Positions 26,972 to 36,565 of a DNA stretch of 64,000 bases are shown here, one piece after another. The notes below the pieces were generated by a model. That model saw nothing but the letters and a program-made list of their open reading frames with translations. It did no database searches and was not told the DNA's origin. How positions within the stretch are numbered: the stretch's first letter is position 1; every line of letters begins with the position of its first letter. This stretch comes from Armatimonadota bacterium (GTDB lineage: Bacteria > Armatimonadota > Zipacnadia > JAUWAU01): positions 28,224-92,223 of the forward strand of contig JAUWAU010000023.1 of the NCBI GenBank assembly GCA_030601885.1. Direction: 5' to 3'. Position numbers and translations under genes: made by a program.

Positions 26972-29770
26972 TTACTGGGTCGTTGCGGGGGCCTTCGGGG
27001 CGGGAGGTGCGGACTTGGGGTCGCTTGGCGGCTTCTTGGCGCCTGCGCCTTGTTTCGTCGCCGGCCCGCTCTGGGTTTTCGGCTTGGGCTTTTTCGCAGT
27101 TTCTGTCGCCGACTTGGCGCCCGTGTCCCCAGCCAGCACCTTGGCGATCTTGTTTTGTGCCCCCGGCGTGGTCCTGACGCCGAGCGCAATGAAGGACTTG
27201 GCAGAATCTCTGCCGAGGGCTCTTTCTACGCAGGCCAGCAGCAGAGCGGCCTTTTCCTCGGGCGCCGTGAGCTTGCGCAGCTCCGACGGCACATTCTGAG
27301 CTTCAGCGAAGAGGGGGACCACCGGCGCCCAGTCGATGGCCTCGCCGGGCCCCTGTCTGGTCCATTCGGTGATCTGCAGCAGCATGCCGAAGATGGCGTC
27401 CACCGGTATCGTCTTCGCCGTAGTCCGCGCACCGATATGCTTGGACAACGCTTCGGCGGCTCTTGTCTGCGCTTCTTCCAGTCGCGCGGCGTGCGCCGTG
27501 GACGCGGCCGCACCCAGATCCATCTCGCCGATGGACATGAAGAGCCGATGATCCAGCCGCAACGCAGCAAAGCGGGCAAGCGCACCGGCCAAGCCCGGAA
27601 CGGCATTCGTGACGTGCGCGATCGACGGATCCAGCATGAAAAGCTGAGCCAGGGGTTCGAAACACGTCGCGTACGCCGGCGGCTCTCCGCAGTATCGGGT
27701 ACTGATCCGCACCGGCGGCCCAGCCTTCAGCGACCTGGACTCTGCGTCTAGCACGATCGGCACCCGCTCCCCCTTCCCCGGGTCGGCCCCGGTGCACTGG
27801 GCGAGATACGAGTACGCACTGTCCAGTATGTCCGGGAGATTGTAGGCGCGCGCGATAACGGACTCCTCGAAGGGTGCTACGACCGCGACGTGCGGGCGCA
27901 GAATGACGTCGTGGCCCCTGATACTGCGCTTAAGCGCTTTCTCAACGCTCACCCCAATCCGCTTTCGTTCCAGGTTGGCCTCTTCCTCGGCCCCGTGCGC
28001 GCTAAATCGCCGCAGCTCGATGAGGGCATCATCCGCGAGGCCGCTGTTGGGGTACAACGCGATGATCTTGCGATACGAGTCGGCCGCGACCTGTGGCTTC
28101 TCCGCTATTTGGTAACAGCGCCCCAGCAGAAACATCGCATTCGCCGCCAGGGCGCGCTGGGAATACCTGGCAAGGTAATTCTGCAGGCTCACGCGTGCAT
28201 TGAGCGCATTCCCCGCAGCCAGGTGCAGCAGGCCGATCTCGAACACATAGTCGTCGCTGTATCGATGTTCCGGATACGTTTCTGCGACCGTCATGTACAC
28301 CCGGATCTTGTCCGCCGGCTTCTTGAGGCTGCTGCGCAGGCTGTGGATCTTGCTCACCGCCGTTGTGGCGTATCTGCTGTGAGGAAAGCGCTTTATGAGC
28401 TGCAGGTAGCACACGAGCGCTGCCACGTCATGCTCGATGGTCTCGTACGCGCCTGCCGCCTTGTACATCGCGTCGTCACGCAAGTCGCTCCCAACGTACT
28501 CGTTGGCGAGGAAGAGATACGCGCGTACCGCGTCCCCTATCTGTCCGGCGGCTCGCACGCCGCGCCCGCTCCCGAGGGCGTGCGCCCAGTCTCGTTCAAC
28601 GTCGGCAATCTCCTCGGGCGTCGCCGCCGTCTTCGCCCTGTCGTAGTACTTGTGCATCTGCTCGAAGCAGCCGGCCATGCGGTACACGGCGTCGTCGGCC
28701 TGGTCCGATGTGGGGAACTGGCGCAGCAACCGTTGATAGAGCCCGGCCGCCTCGGCGTACCTCCGCATGTAGGACGCTGCAGCGGCCTGATTGTATAGGT
28801 CCGTGACTTGCCGGTACAGGGGCACGGCCAGCGTGTCATTTGGGTTTGGCACCAGGACGTTGGGCTGGTTCCGCACGTACCTCGCCAGCCTCCCGGCGCC
28901 CCTTGCGGCCGCATAGCTCGCCGGATACGTGGTAACCATCTGATTGTAGAGCTCGACGGCCCGCTCGATCTCGTCCATGTAAATCAGACAGCTCAGCGCT
29001 CCGTACAGGCAGTCGTCAACGTAGTCGCTGTACGGGTACTTGTGGACAAGCTGCATGTATGTGTTGAACCCTTGCTCGTAATCGTCGAGGTAGCTGTAAT
29101 ACGTCGAACCCATGTAGTAATAGCCGTTGTCGCAGTAGTCGCTGTCCGGGCAGAGCTGCAGCAGGTTCTGATACGCCTGGATCAGTCCGGGGAAATTGTA
29201 GTCGCGCCGGGCGCGCGATGCGTTGCTGTAGAGTATGTCGTCCACGTAGGGGTTGTTGGGAAACCGCTGAACGAACTCTTGATATCGAGCCTCCGCGCCG
29301 ACGTAGTCGCGGGCGCTGTTTAGATGCGAGATCAGAGCCCACAGCGCATCAGCCGTGTAGTCGCTCTGGGGGTAGTTGGCGATGAACGACGCCAGAGCGC
29401 TGATGTGCTTCGGCGGGTGCTTCAGACGCTTGATGAGGTTGCATATCTCCCATGCCGCCATCACGCTGTAGCGGCTGCCGCGGTACACGTCCCGCACCGC
29501 CTCGTACGCCCGCACTGCCTCCATGATGTCGCTCTCTGTGCCGCGCGAAGCCGTGCGCGCCAGTCGCGCAGCCTCGTCGTACCGGGCCTTCACGACCCAA
29601 AGGTTAAATGCCGGCGGCGAGACTGCTATCGCCGGTAAGGGCCCCGCCTGAGCCGCCTCCGGCACCTCCGCGTTGGCCTGGCAGTAGGCCGGCATCGCCG
29701 TGCCGCAGAGCGAGATGGCGAATATCGCGATGAGAAGACGTCCCAGCGTAGCTGTCTGTCTTGGCTTCAC
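26972..29770 (-). CDS. Exported tetratricopeptide-repeat protein
   Basis: 932 residues. I choose the GTG at 29770: a GAAGGA ribosome site lies on the minus strand upstream and it opens a signal peptide (RLLIAIFAISLCGTAMPAYCQA). At least ten TPR units follow, each with a repeated signature such as YPQSDYTADAL, FPNNPYVDDI, YPYSDYVDDCLY, FPTSDQADDAVY and YPNSGLADDALI, as in YbgF/BamD-type periplasmic scaffolds. After ~600 comes a non-repeat domain, and the last ~60 residues are a low-complexity Lys/Pro/Ala tail. Probably a periplasmic or outer-membrane scaffold; partners unknown. Confidence 0.85.
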   Translation of the reverse strand: MKPRQTATLGRLLIAIFAISLCGTAMPAYCQANAEVPEAAQAGPLPAIAVSPPAFNLWVVKARYDEAARLARTASRGTESDIMEAVRAYEAVRDVYRGSRYSVMAAWEICNLIKRLKHPPKHISALASFIANYPQSDYTADALWALISHLNSARDYVGAEARYQEFVQRFPNNPYVDDILYSNASRARRDYNFPGLIQAYQNLLQLCPDSDYCDNGYYYMGSTYYSYLDDYEQGFNTYMQLVHKYPYSDYVDDCLYGALSCLIYMDEIERAVELYNQMVTTYPASYAAARGAGRLARYVRNQPNVLVPNPNDTLAVPLYRQVTDLYNQAAAASYMRRYAEAAGLYQRLLRQFPTSDQADDAVYRMAGCFEQMHKYYDRAKTAATPEEIADVERDWAHALGSGRGVRAAGQIGDAVRAYLFLANEYVGSDLRDDAMYKAAGAYETIEHDVAALVCYLQLIKRFPHSRYATTAVSKIHSLRSSLKKPADKIRVYMTVAETYPEHRYSDDYVFEIGLLHLAAGNALNARVSLQNYLARYSQRALAANAMFLLGRCYQIAEKPQVAADSYRKIIALYPNSGLADDALIELRRFSAHGAEEEANLERKRIGVSVEKALKRSIRGHDVILRPHVAVVAPFEESVIARAYNLPDILDSAYSYLAQCTGADPGKGERVPIVLDAESRSLKAGPPVRISTRYCGEPPAYATCFEPLAQLFMLDPSIAHVTNAVPGLAGALARFAALRLDHRLFMSIGEMDLGAAASTAHAARLEEAQTRAAEALSKHIGARTTAKTIPVDAIFGMLLQITEWTRQGPGEAIDWAPVVPLFAEAQNVPSELRKLTAPEEKAALLLACVERALGRDSAKSFIALGVRTTPGAQNKIAKVLAGDTGAKSATETAKKPKPKTQSGPATKQGAGAKKPPSDPKSAPPAPKAPATTQ

Positions 29771-30047
29771 GGTCGCATTCCTTCGAGACGGCGCCAAGGG
29801 TCGGTGCGCAAAGGAGAAGGTGGAATCAAAAAGACGGCAAGCCGCCACGGATTGCCATCATCGCGGAGCCTGCCGCGCGGTTCCCGTTTAGTGCCTCTCG
29901 TGCTCGGTTGTAGAGAACACCTCACCGAGGGCCTCTGTTCCGCCTGGCTGGTGGCCCGGGTGACGTCGCCCGGCTCCCATGGCCCGCCTCCCAGGTGCCG
30001 CTCTCAGGCTCTGCCGGTGAGAGGCCGCCACTGCGTCGGCATCGTGG

Positions 30048-32705
30048 CTATCTCCGCGGGCGGATGATTATCTCATACCACAGCGTGTGATGCTCCGGCC
30101 CTATGGTCACCAGAGCACGGTCGTCAGAGTCCCCGATCACCAACGGCTCTCGTCGCTGGCCCCGCTCGTCCAGCACGTGGGCCTCGACGCGGCCCGGACG
30201 GACAGGTAGCCGTATGGTCGCGGAGATACCTTCCACCAGAGATGGCTCCTCGCCCCAATTACGCCGCAGCGTCACCCGCTCACCTTCCTGTTCCCAGCCC
30301 CAGCCGGTGTTCTCCGCCCGGCCTGTGGCGGTCACCAGTATGCGCCCCGGCCGGGCAAAGCCGGTTCCATCCACGGCCGTCGCGGTGATCGCCGCCCATC
30401 CCTGCAATGTCGAACCGAGAGAGATCGTGACCTCGCCGAGCTCGAACGTGCGCCCGTCGCAGAAGCCAATCGCCGCCTTGGAATTCGGTGTGTCAACGAG
30501 CACGCACGCCTGCTGCGGGTCGCGACAGTCCCACGTCAACTGCCCACCGTCGCTGACGTACAGCGCCGCCTCGGAAGGGTCGGGCACGGAGCCTTTCACC
30601 TGGAGCGGCCCTTTGCCGAGGCGGATTGCCATTCGACGCCTCAGCGCCGCTTCGAGCGGCACGCCGTAGGTGGTTACATAACTGCCCCGCGCCGGATTGT
30701 CCAGACCATGTTCTACAGTCGCCGGTGCATTCGCAGTGACGACGGTCCTGCGACGACTTGCTCTAACGTCCGGTCGGCGGAACAGAGCGGCTGCCGCCGG
30801 CAGCGTCACGAGCTTCGTCGGATGGGATTTGATGTCGAAGTAGCTGGGGATTCGTCGCACGTCCCACTGGTCGTTGTGGCAGTAGGCGAAGCTGAAGATG
30901 CCGTCCCAGTCCTGCAGGGCGCCGTAGGCGGCCAGGAGGAGGTAGGCCTCGGAGCAGTAGGTGTTTGGCGCGGGGTGGTTGTACTCGCTGATCGTGTACG
31001 GATAGCCGGCAACGCGACGCGCCGCCAGCCCGGGGAGCGTGCCGCCCTTCGCCGTCACCATGCTGACGTTTCTCACCCACCAGTTGTTCGAGTCCCACGG
31101 GCGTCCGGGGAAGGATGGGTGATGCCAGTAGGCGTGGGCGTCGAAGTAGTCCATCGCCACGTGCGTCTGGATGGGAGTGTATCCCATCTGCGTTCCCGTG
31201 ATGAGGCTCTCGACGCCAAGCTCGGAGCGCAGGTACTCGGCCATCCCGGTCCAGTACTCGCGTGCCACGTCGAGCAGGAACCGCACGTAGTCGCGCTGCA
31301 GTGGCCGGCTCCAGCCTGCCATTTCGCTCCGGCGCGGACGGGCGATCGTGCGGGCCGCCAGCGTCTCGCCATCCCGCAGGCCATCCACGCCGCCCGGCCT
31401 GAGCGAGACATCCGCGAGCCAGAGCGTGCCCCTGACCTTCGCCAAGTCACTGAAGCCCACGCGGCCGCCGGCGTACGTCTCGTTGGGCCGGAAGCTGAAC
31501 GAATAGCGCTGCCACTCCGACTCGACGGCGGCGCTCGCGCTGAAGCCGAGCGAGTGCCATGGCTCACGTGTGGCAAAGGTGTTCACCGAGATGCGCCGCT
31601 CGGGCTCGGCCCTCGCCCAGAAGCTGAGCATATACGGTGCGCCCTCGTCGAAGTCCAGGCCGGCTTGATGGAGCTGTACGTACCAACCCGTCTCGCTGGG
31701 CTGGGCGATCGTCACCTTCAGCCCTGCATTGCCTGCCGGCCCGTCGCGGACCGACTCCGCGGTTGCTGACGCCGATTCGTGCACTTCGAGAGCCCATCCC
31801 TGCAGCCCATCGACGAATTGGCCGTTGCGCAGCATCTCCCCGCCCAAGGGCGCTGCGCCGTCAGACCAGGCCTCCCTGATGGCGTCCGTATCGCCATACC
31901 GGCCCCGCAGCCACTCGTGCCATCGCGCGTCTAGCATCTCCTGGCAGTACTGCGGCAGCGCATCGAGTTCGCCGCGGCGCCAGAGCGTCGTGAGCGAGTT
32001 CTCGTTATTGAGCTCGATCATGGCCACGGCCGGCTCGTCCGCGTAGGCGTTGCCGGTGTAGGCATTGACGTGCGCGAGCAGGTCGCGGGCGTACTTGCGC
32101 TGCAGTTCGATCATCCGGGGGTGGAAGTTGTCCACCCCCTTGTCCATCCTGGGCATCTCATCGGCGTGCTCGATGCCGTCGGCCTCTCCAAGCTTGCGCG
32201 AAACGTGCAGGTTGATGTTGGCGTAGATGCCGTTGCGCTTGAGCTGGTGGATGAGATAGTCCAGGCGGTCGAGCGCCTCGGGAGACAGATGCTGCTTGTC
32301 GTCGTATGCGCCGTCGAGGATGCCGTTCGGGAAGGCCCGGCTGTCCATGTGATGAAAGCGCACGATGTTGATGCCGAATTTCGCCATCCGCGCGGCAGCC
32401 TTCTCGGCCACCTCGTGCGGCGGAAAGGCGCCCGCGAAGCACAGATTCGTGCCAAAGAAGCGAAGGCGCTTCCCGCGGCCGTCCACGAAGTGGCCGTTGC
32501 GTACACGCACAAAGCCATGCTTGCCGGCCGGCTTCTCGTTCCAGGCGCTGACGTTGGCCACACTCTCTGACGCGTCATCCCATGGGATCACGAAGGGGAA
32601 CATCGCCTGCGCGGCGTTCGATGGTGCGTCTGCTGCCATGAGCGCCTCGCCTCCGAGCAACGCCAAGAGCAACGCAAACAGCAACTCAAAATGTTTCATC
32701 CGCAC
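30048..32705 (-). CDS. Clan-A (GH5-like) glycoside hydrolase with inserted carbohydrate-binding module
   Basis: 885 residues with a signal peptide (FELLFALLLALLGGEALMAA). The catalytic barrel has GKRLRFFGTNLCFAGAFPP and NIVRFHHMDS at the start, the acid/base glutamate in AVAMIELNNENS and the nucleophile glutamate in YTISEYNHP, the two-Glu pattern of clan GH-A. Between them, at about residues 315-460, lies a CBM4/9-like jelly roll (GWYVQLHQAGLDFDEG, YMLSFWARAEPERRISV, LWLADVSLRPGG). A beta-sandwich C-terminus follows. An endo-acting beta-glycanase or galactanase-like role is likely; substrate not assignable. AAGGTGAGG precedes the start; the ATG two codons later is an alternative. Confidence 0.85.
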   Translation of the reverse strand: MRMKHFELLFALLLALLGGEALMAADAPSNAAQAMFPFVIPWDDASESVANVSAWNEKPAGKHGFVRVRNGHFVDGRGKRLRFFGTNLCFAGAFPPHEVAEKAAARMAKFGINIVRFHHMDSRAFPNGILDGAYDDKQHLSPEALDRLDYLIHQLKRNGIYANINLHVSRKLGEADGIEHADEMPRMDKGVDNFHPRMIELQRKYARDLLAHVNAYTGNAYADEPAVAMIELNNENSLTTLWRRGELDALPQYCQEMLDARWHEWLRGRYGDTDAIREAWSDGAAPLGGEMLRNGQFVDGLQGWALEVHESASATAESVRDGPAGNAGLKVTIAQPSETGWYVQLHQAGLDFDEGAPYMLSFWARAEPERRISVNTFATREPWHSLGFSASAAVESEWQRYSFSFRPNETYAGGRVGFSDLAKVRGTLWLADVSLRPGGVDGLRDGETLAARTIARPRRSEMAGWSRPLQRDYVRFLLDVAREYWTGMAEYLRSELGVESLITGTQMGYTPIQTHVAMDYFDAHAYWHHPSFPGRPWDSNNWWVRNVSMVTAKGGTLPGLAARRVAGYPYTISEYNHPAPNTYCSEAYLLLAAYGALQDWDGIFSFAYCHNDQWDVRRIPSYFDIKSHPTKLVTLPAAAALFRRPDVRASRRRTVVTANAPATVEHGLDNPARGSYVTTYGVPLEAALRRRMAIRLGKGPLQVKGSVPDPSEAALYVSDGGQLTWDCRDPQQACVLVDTPNSKAAIGFCDGRTFELGEVTISLGSTLQGWAAITATAVDGTGFARPGRILVTATGRAENTGWGWEQEGERVTLRRNWGEEPSLVEGISATIRLPVRPGRVEAHVLDERGQRREPLVIGDSDDRALVTIGPEHHTLWYEIIIRPRR

Positions 32706-32758
32706 GAGACCTCACCTTGGGCGAGCCGCTTCGGACCGAGCCCGCCTGCTTTCACGGA

Positions 32759-34024
32759 TCAGCCCTCAGGCGTCAGGTGCTTCAGCAGCTCGTGGATCTT
32801 GCTTATGAGAATCGGCGCAGTGCGTGGCCCGATGGACATTGTGCGCTCGTATTTGTAGAGCGGGTTGTCGGAGTCTTCCTCGGGGAGTATGTAGCCGAGC
32901 TCGATGGGAGAGAGGCCGATGATGAACTTGTGAGGCCCCGGCATGAGGTCTTTGATGCCGGCGCCGACGGCGGGGAGCGCCTCGCCGGGCACGGTGACCA
33001 TCTGCACGGGTCCGAGGCCGATGGCTGTGACCTGCGTGGTCAACTCATCGCCAGCCGGCAGGGGTATGACGCCGAACTTCGCAGCAATCTTGAAGACGGG
33101 ATTCTCAATGGGGAGCGTCACATCAGCGGCGGCCAGGCGAATGGTCAGCTCGTCCAGCACATCGGCGCCCTCGAGCGCGTCCATGGCCGCCCGGCCCACG
33201 GCGGCGCCAATCCGCTCCGCCTCCTCAAACGTATGCACATCGCCCGTGTCAACCGTTACCATGCCGCCGAGCGCGCCGTTGATGAACACGGCCGTCCCAC
33301 CTGCCTCTTCCTCCACCGTGCGGCACAGGTAGCCGGCGAAATCAGCCGTCACCAGCGTGTTATCGTTCCAGAGCGTCTCGGGATGGCATGCCCAGTTCAC
33401 CAGGGTGCCGATCCCGTTTCCCGCCTCGTCCACCGCCTGCAGTACCTCTATGTGGCGATCGATGAGCGCCTCGTCCCTGATGTTAACAGATGTGCGCGGC
33501 GGGGCCTCGGCTCGCGCGAAGCGCAGGCGTGCCGGCTTCATCGCGCCAAGAGCTGCGTTGACGGCTGCGGCCGTCTGGGACTGCATGTGCTTGACGTACG
33601 CCGGGTCAATGCCGCTCTTGCCGGGCAGGCCCCAGAGGCCGAGCGTGTCGGGCGCGGAGTGCACGTGGGTGGAGGCGATGATGACGTTGGAGGCCGGCAG
33701 ATCGGACACCTGCTCGCGGATCGCTGCCACCTGCGTGGGCAGGAGACCAATGAGGTCGAGACACACCAGCGCGATCGTCGTGTGATCGTCGCTGATGGCG
33801 AGGCAGCGCGCGTAGATATCGTCATGGACACCAGTTGCGCGCCGATTCGCCTCGAGCCCAGCGAGGTACTGTCCCGGCGCCTTCGGCGTGATCGCCTTCT
33901 TGGCCGCGCCGGCGCTGAGCCCGGCCGTTGCTGGAGCCGCGCCAGGCAAGAGCGTCCCCGGGACAACTGTCGCAATCAGCAGCCACGCGCCGCCGATGGC
34001 CGCACGGCGAGTGCAATGACTCAT
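32759..34024 (-). CDS. Neutral/alkaline ceramidase-like secreted hydrolase
   Basis: 421 residues from the ATG at 34024 (GGAGGGG upstream), with a Tat-like or Sec leader (CTRRAAIGGAWLLIATVVPG). The region resembles the N-terminal domain of neutral/alkaline non-lysosomal ceramidases: AKKAITPKAPGQYLAG, VCLDLIGL, IIASTHVHSAPDT with the zinc-type histidines, NWACHPETLW, NGALGGMVT. Family enzymes cleave amide bonds of ceramide, but environmental homologues of this shorter form often lack proof of that substrate and may act on other N-acyl or ester compounds. The stop lies 54 bases from the GH5-like gene's start, so the two may be independent. Confidence 0.85.
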   Translation of the reverse strand: MSHCTRRAAIGGAWLLIATVVPGTLLPGAAPATAGLSAGAAKKAITPKAPGQYLAGLEANRRATGVHDDIYARCLAISDDHTTIALVCLDLIGLLPTQVAAIREQVSDLPASNVIIASTHVHSAPDTLGLWGLPGKSGIDPAYVKHMQSQTAAAVNAALGAMKPARLRFARAEAPPRTSVNIRDEALIDRHIEVLQAVDEAGNGIGTLVNWACHPETLWNDNTLVTADFAGYLCRTVEEEAGGTAVFINGALGGMVTVDTGDVHTFEEAERIGAAVGRAAMDALEGADVLDELTIRLAAADVTLPIENPVFKIAAKFGVIPLPAGDELTTQVTAIGLGPVQMVTVPGEALPAVGAGIKDLMPGPHKFIIGLSPIELGYILPEEDSDNPLYKYERTMSIGPRTAPILISKIHELLKHLTPEG

Positions 34025-34074
34025 GCTACTGCCCCTCCGGCACGAGCGCAGTGAGTGGCATTGGGTCGTTTCTC

Positions 34075-34102
34075 TGACCACTGGCCACTGATCACCGATC
34101 AC
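34075..34102 (-). repeat. Heptamer tandem repeat at a stop codon (copy B)
   Basis: Four heptamers on the plus strand: TGACCAC, TGGCCAC, TGATCAC, CGATCAC. In the sense of the beta-barrel gene on the minus strand, the array begins with that gene's own TGA stop (TGATCAG, TGGCCAG, TGGTCAG), the same arrangement as copy A. Confidence 0.85.
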
Positions 34103-35042
34103 GGGGCGTGGAGAGCTTCTCTCGCTTGATGGGCCCGCGCTTGATCACGCGGACCTTCGGCTCGGATTCGCCGCCCCGGGCCGACTCGGCGGATGGACGA
34201 CGGTGTGTGCTGAACGTGTAGGTTACTCCGCTGAGGAACTGAGTGCGATCCGTAATGTCAACGTAGCCCAACAGCAGCGTGAGACCGCACCGCTGCTTGG
34301 CCGGATGGGCGAGGAGGCTGAAGGTGGCGCCGACGTTGGTGCTGTAGCCATCGTATTCGATCATCGTGCTGACGCGCTCGTCCAGACGATGAGACAACCC
34401 GCCGAAGAGGCGGTTGTGGAATCTGCCAGTCCCGAATCCGCCGGTGAGATACGTTGGATGATTGGCCCGCCCGATATCCTTTGTGGCCACGACGAAAGCC
34501 GACCGTGCACCGGCATCGCTCCGGCCTGGGCCATCCTCGCGTACGTTGAGCAAGTCTATGACGCCGACGGCGACCGCGGGCGTCTTGCCACGCTCCCCCA
34601 CCAGTTGCTTCTGCACGTTGTAGGACGACTCCCATGCATCGCTCGTCTCCATGTCGGCCAGGTACCAGGACTTCCCGGGCGAACCGAGTCCCACGGCAAA
34701 GGTCACGTTGCCGTTGACATCGTCGCCACGGAAGTCGAGTTGGAAGTCCTCAGTGAGCTGCCCGACATGGGCGCCAACGATGTAGCTGCGACCCGACGGG
34801 GTGTAGGCCACCGGAATGCTGATCTGCGTTGCGCCGTTGAACCCCGGAGCGCCCTCGGGCGTGACGCCGTATCCGCCGCCGGGAAGGCCGGAGATGAAGC
34901 GGAAATCCGGAAATCTGCGGAAGTGCTGCGCGTTGGCGGCCGTGGCGAGCAGCATACTTGCGCACAGCAGCGCCACTGCGTACGCTACCGTCGCTGTGCG
35001 CGTAACGCGGGTGGACGGCCGGATGCCATGTCCAAGAGCCAT
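34092..35042 (-). CDS. Outer-membrane beta-barrel protein (YjbH-like)
   Basis: 316 residues from the ATG at 35042 (AAGGGAAGA upstream), with a signal peptide (VAYAVALLCASMLLATAANA). The mature part is made of alternating amphipathic strands: ISIPVAYTPSGRSYIVGAHV, FAVGLGSPGKSWYLADM, YLTGGFGTGRFHNRLFGGLS, STMIEYDGYSTNVGATFSLL, LTLLLGYVDITD, FLSGVTYTF. It has a basic C-terminal tail after the last strand. The layout fits YjbH/YmcA-type exopolysaccharide outer-membrane proteins or a general porin-like barrel. It is the best direct sign that the organism has an outer membrane. Confidence 0.75.
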   Translation of the reverse strand: MALGHGIRPSTRVTRTATVAYAVALLCASMLLATAANAQHFRRFPDFRFISGLPGGGYGVTPEGAPGFNGATQISIPVAYTPSGRSYIVGAHVGQLTEDFQLDFRGDDVNGNVTFAVGLGSPGKSWYLADMETSDAWESSYNVQKQLVGERGKTPAVAVGVIDLLNVREDGPGRSDAGARSAFVVATKDIGRANHPTYLTGGFGTGRFHNRLFGGLSHRLDERVSTMIEYDGYSTNVGATFSLLAHPAKQRCGLTLLLGYVDITDRTQFLSGVTYTFSTHRRPSAESARGGESEPKVRVIKRGPIKREKLSTPRDR

Positions 35043-35321
35043 GTGCAATCTTCCCTTCACAATGCCGCGTGCGCTGAGGGTCGCTGCGCCGCGGAGACGA
35101 TCACTCCCTGGTCCTGCCCCCACCTCCGAAGAGCATACTTCCCGGGTTCGTTGCCGGATTCCTGCATGCTGTCCATCATTTCGGTGCTCTGAGGGCTGGC
35201 GAGCCACAGTGCCCGAACGGGCTGCCGCAACCGAAGGACCGGGCATGGTGAGCGCGAATAGCTGCCTTGGAGTGATGCGCCTGCCTGGGACGCAGCCGCA
35301 CACCCGTGGGAGGTAGATGCA

Positions 35322-35891
35322 ATGGAACGTGCCGTTGATAACCGGTCCTCGGGGCCTTCGGCGACCAGAGGAAACCTCGAGGAGATGCTGGCAGCCAATC
35401 GCGCCTTCATGGCCGAGCGGCGGCTGCAGGCGATGCCGGACGCGCCGACGCGCAAATTGGCGGTCCTCACGTGCATGGACTCACGTCTCACCGGCTTATG
35501 GAATGAGGCCCTCGGGCTGCAGCGCGGAGATGCCATGGTACTGCGCAACGCGGGCAATACCGTTGCAGCAAGCGACGATGTGCTCCGCTCACTGGCGGTT
35601 GCCGTGTACGCGAAGGGCGTCGAGGAGATCGTCGTGCTCGGGCACAGCGACTGCGGCATGACGAAGATCCAAGCGTCGGCGTTCATAGATGCCATGAGCC
35701 GGGCCGGCGTGTCCCGCGATGCGATTCCCAGCATTGATTTCCGGGAGTGGCTGGGGGCATTCGCTCGCGAGGAGGACAACGTTCGCGACACCGTGCGCGC
35801 CATCAGGGAGTCCGGGCTGTTCTCCCCAGATGTCCAGGTGCACGGCCTGCTGCTCTACGTTGAGACCGGCGAAGTGCGCGCCGTTCAGTAG
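35322..35891 (+). CDS. Beta-class carbonic anhydrase
   Basis: 189 residues, the short bacterial/archaeal form. Zinc ligands are in CMDSR (Cys51, with the Asp53-Arg55 dyad) and HSDCGM (His108, Cys111). VLRNAGN and VLGHSDCG complete the signature. It interconverts CO2 and bicarbonate in the cytoplasm. GGGAGG precedes the ATG at 35322. The next gene starts 89 bases downstream with its own strong ribosome site, so co-transcription is possible. Confidence 0.93.
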   Translation: MERAVDNRSSGPSATRGNLEEMLAANRAFMAERRLQAMPDAPTRKLAVLTCMDSRLTGLWNEALGLQRGDAMVLRNAGNTVAASDDVLRSLAVAVYAKGVEEIVVLGHSDCGMTKIQASAFIDAMSRAGVSRDAIPSIDFREWLGAFAREEDNVRDTVRAIRESGLFSPDVQVHGLLLYVETGEVRAVQ

Positions 35892-35980
35892 CCGCATCTC
35901 CGCCGAAGCGCAGGGGATTGCACCTCGGCACTGGAATGCTCTCTTCGATAGAACGGATACAGACCCAAGGAGGGATCGCA

Positions 35981-36550
35981 ATGCCGGAACGCCGGGCAAT
36001 ATGGTTCGATGAGCCCTCGGCAGCACATACACAGGCCACGCTCCAGGCAGCGCACGAGCGTGCCACCGAGCTCGGCATCGATCAAGTGGTCGTTGCCACG
36101 ACCAGCGGGAAGACGGCGCTTGAGGCGGCGAAGCTATGTGGGGACAACGCGAAGATCATCGGTGTAACGCTGCATGCCGGGACGTGGGCCAAGTACGCGC
36201 CCCCCAACGCGGACATCGTGGCTGAGGCCGAGAAGCACGGGGTGAAGTTCCTCACCGCGACCCATGCGCTTATGGGCCACGTGGGGAACGCGCTGCGCGA
36301 CAAGTTCGGCGGCATAACGCACATTGAGCTGATCGCTTTCGTGCTCTACATGTTCTCACAAGGCATGAAAGTCGGCATCGAAGTCGTCGCGATGGCGGCC
36401 GACGCCGGTCTGCTCGACATGGACAGCGACGTCATCGGCATCGCCGGCACCGGCGGCGGGGCAGATACGGCGCTCGTCATAAAGCCCGCCTTCACGACCA
36501 ACTTCTTCGATCTGAAGGTGCGCGAGGTCATTTGCATGCCGCGAACGTAG
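35981..36550 (+). CDS. Pyruvate kinase alpha/beta (C-terminal) domain-like protein
   Basis: The start is the ATG at 35981, six bases after AAGGAGGG (35967-35974). The 189 residues form one alpha/beta domain of the pyruvate-kinase C-terminal type: QVVVATTSGKTALEAAKL, AKIIGVTLHAGTW, VKFLTATHALMGHV and DVIGIAGTGGGADTALVI. Stand-alone versions occur in many anaerobes and lack the kinase barrel, so they cannot be pyruvate kinases; a ligand-sensing role is assumed but unproven. It is followed after 15 bases by a radical SAM gene, which suggests a functional pair. Confidence 0.85.
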   Translation: MPERRAIWFDEPSAAHTQATLQAAHERATELGIDQVVVATTSGKTALEAAKLCGDNAKIIGVTLHAGTWAKYAPPNADIVAEAEKHGVKFLTATHALMGHVGNALRDKFGGITHIELIAFVLYMFSQGMKVGIEVVAMAADAGLLDMDSDVIGIAGTGGGADTALVIKPAFTTNFFDLKVREVICMPRT

Positions 36551-36565
36551 CGGCGGAATCGGGCC

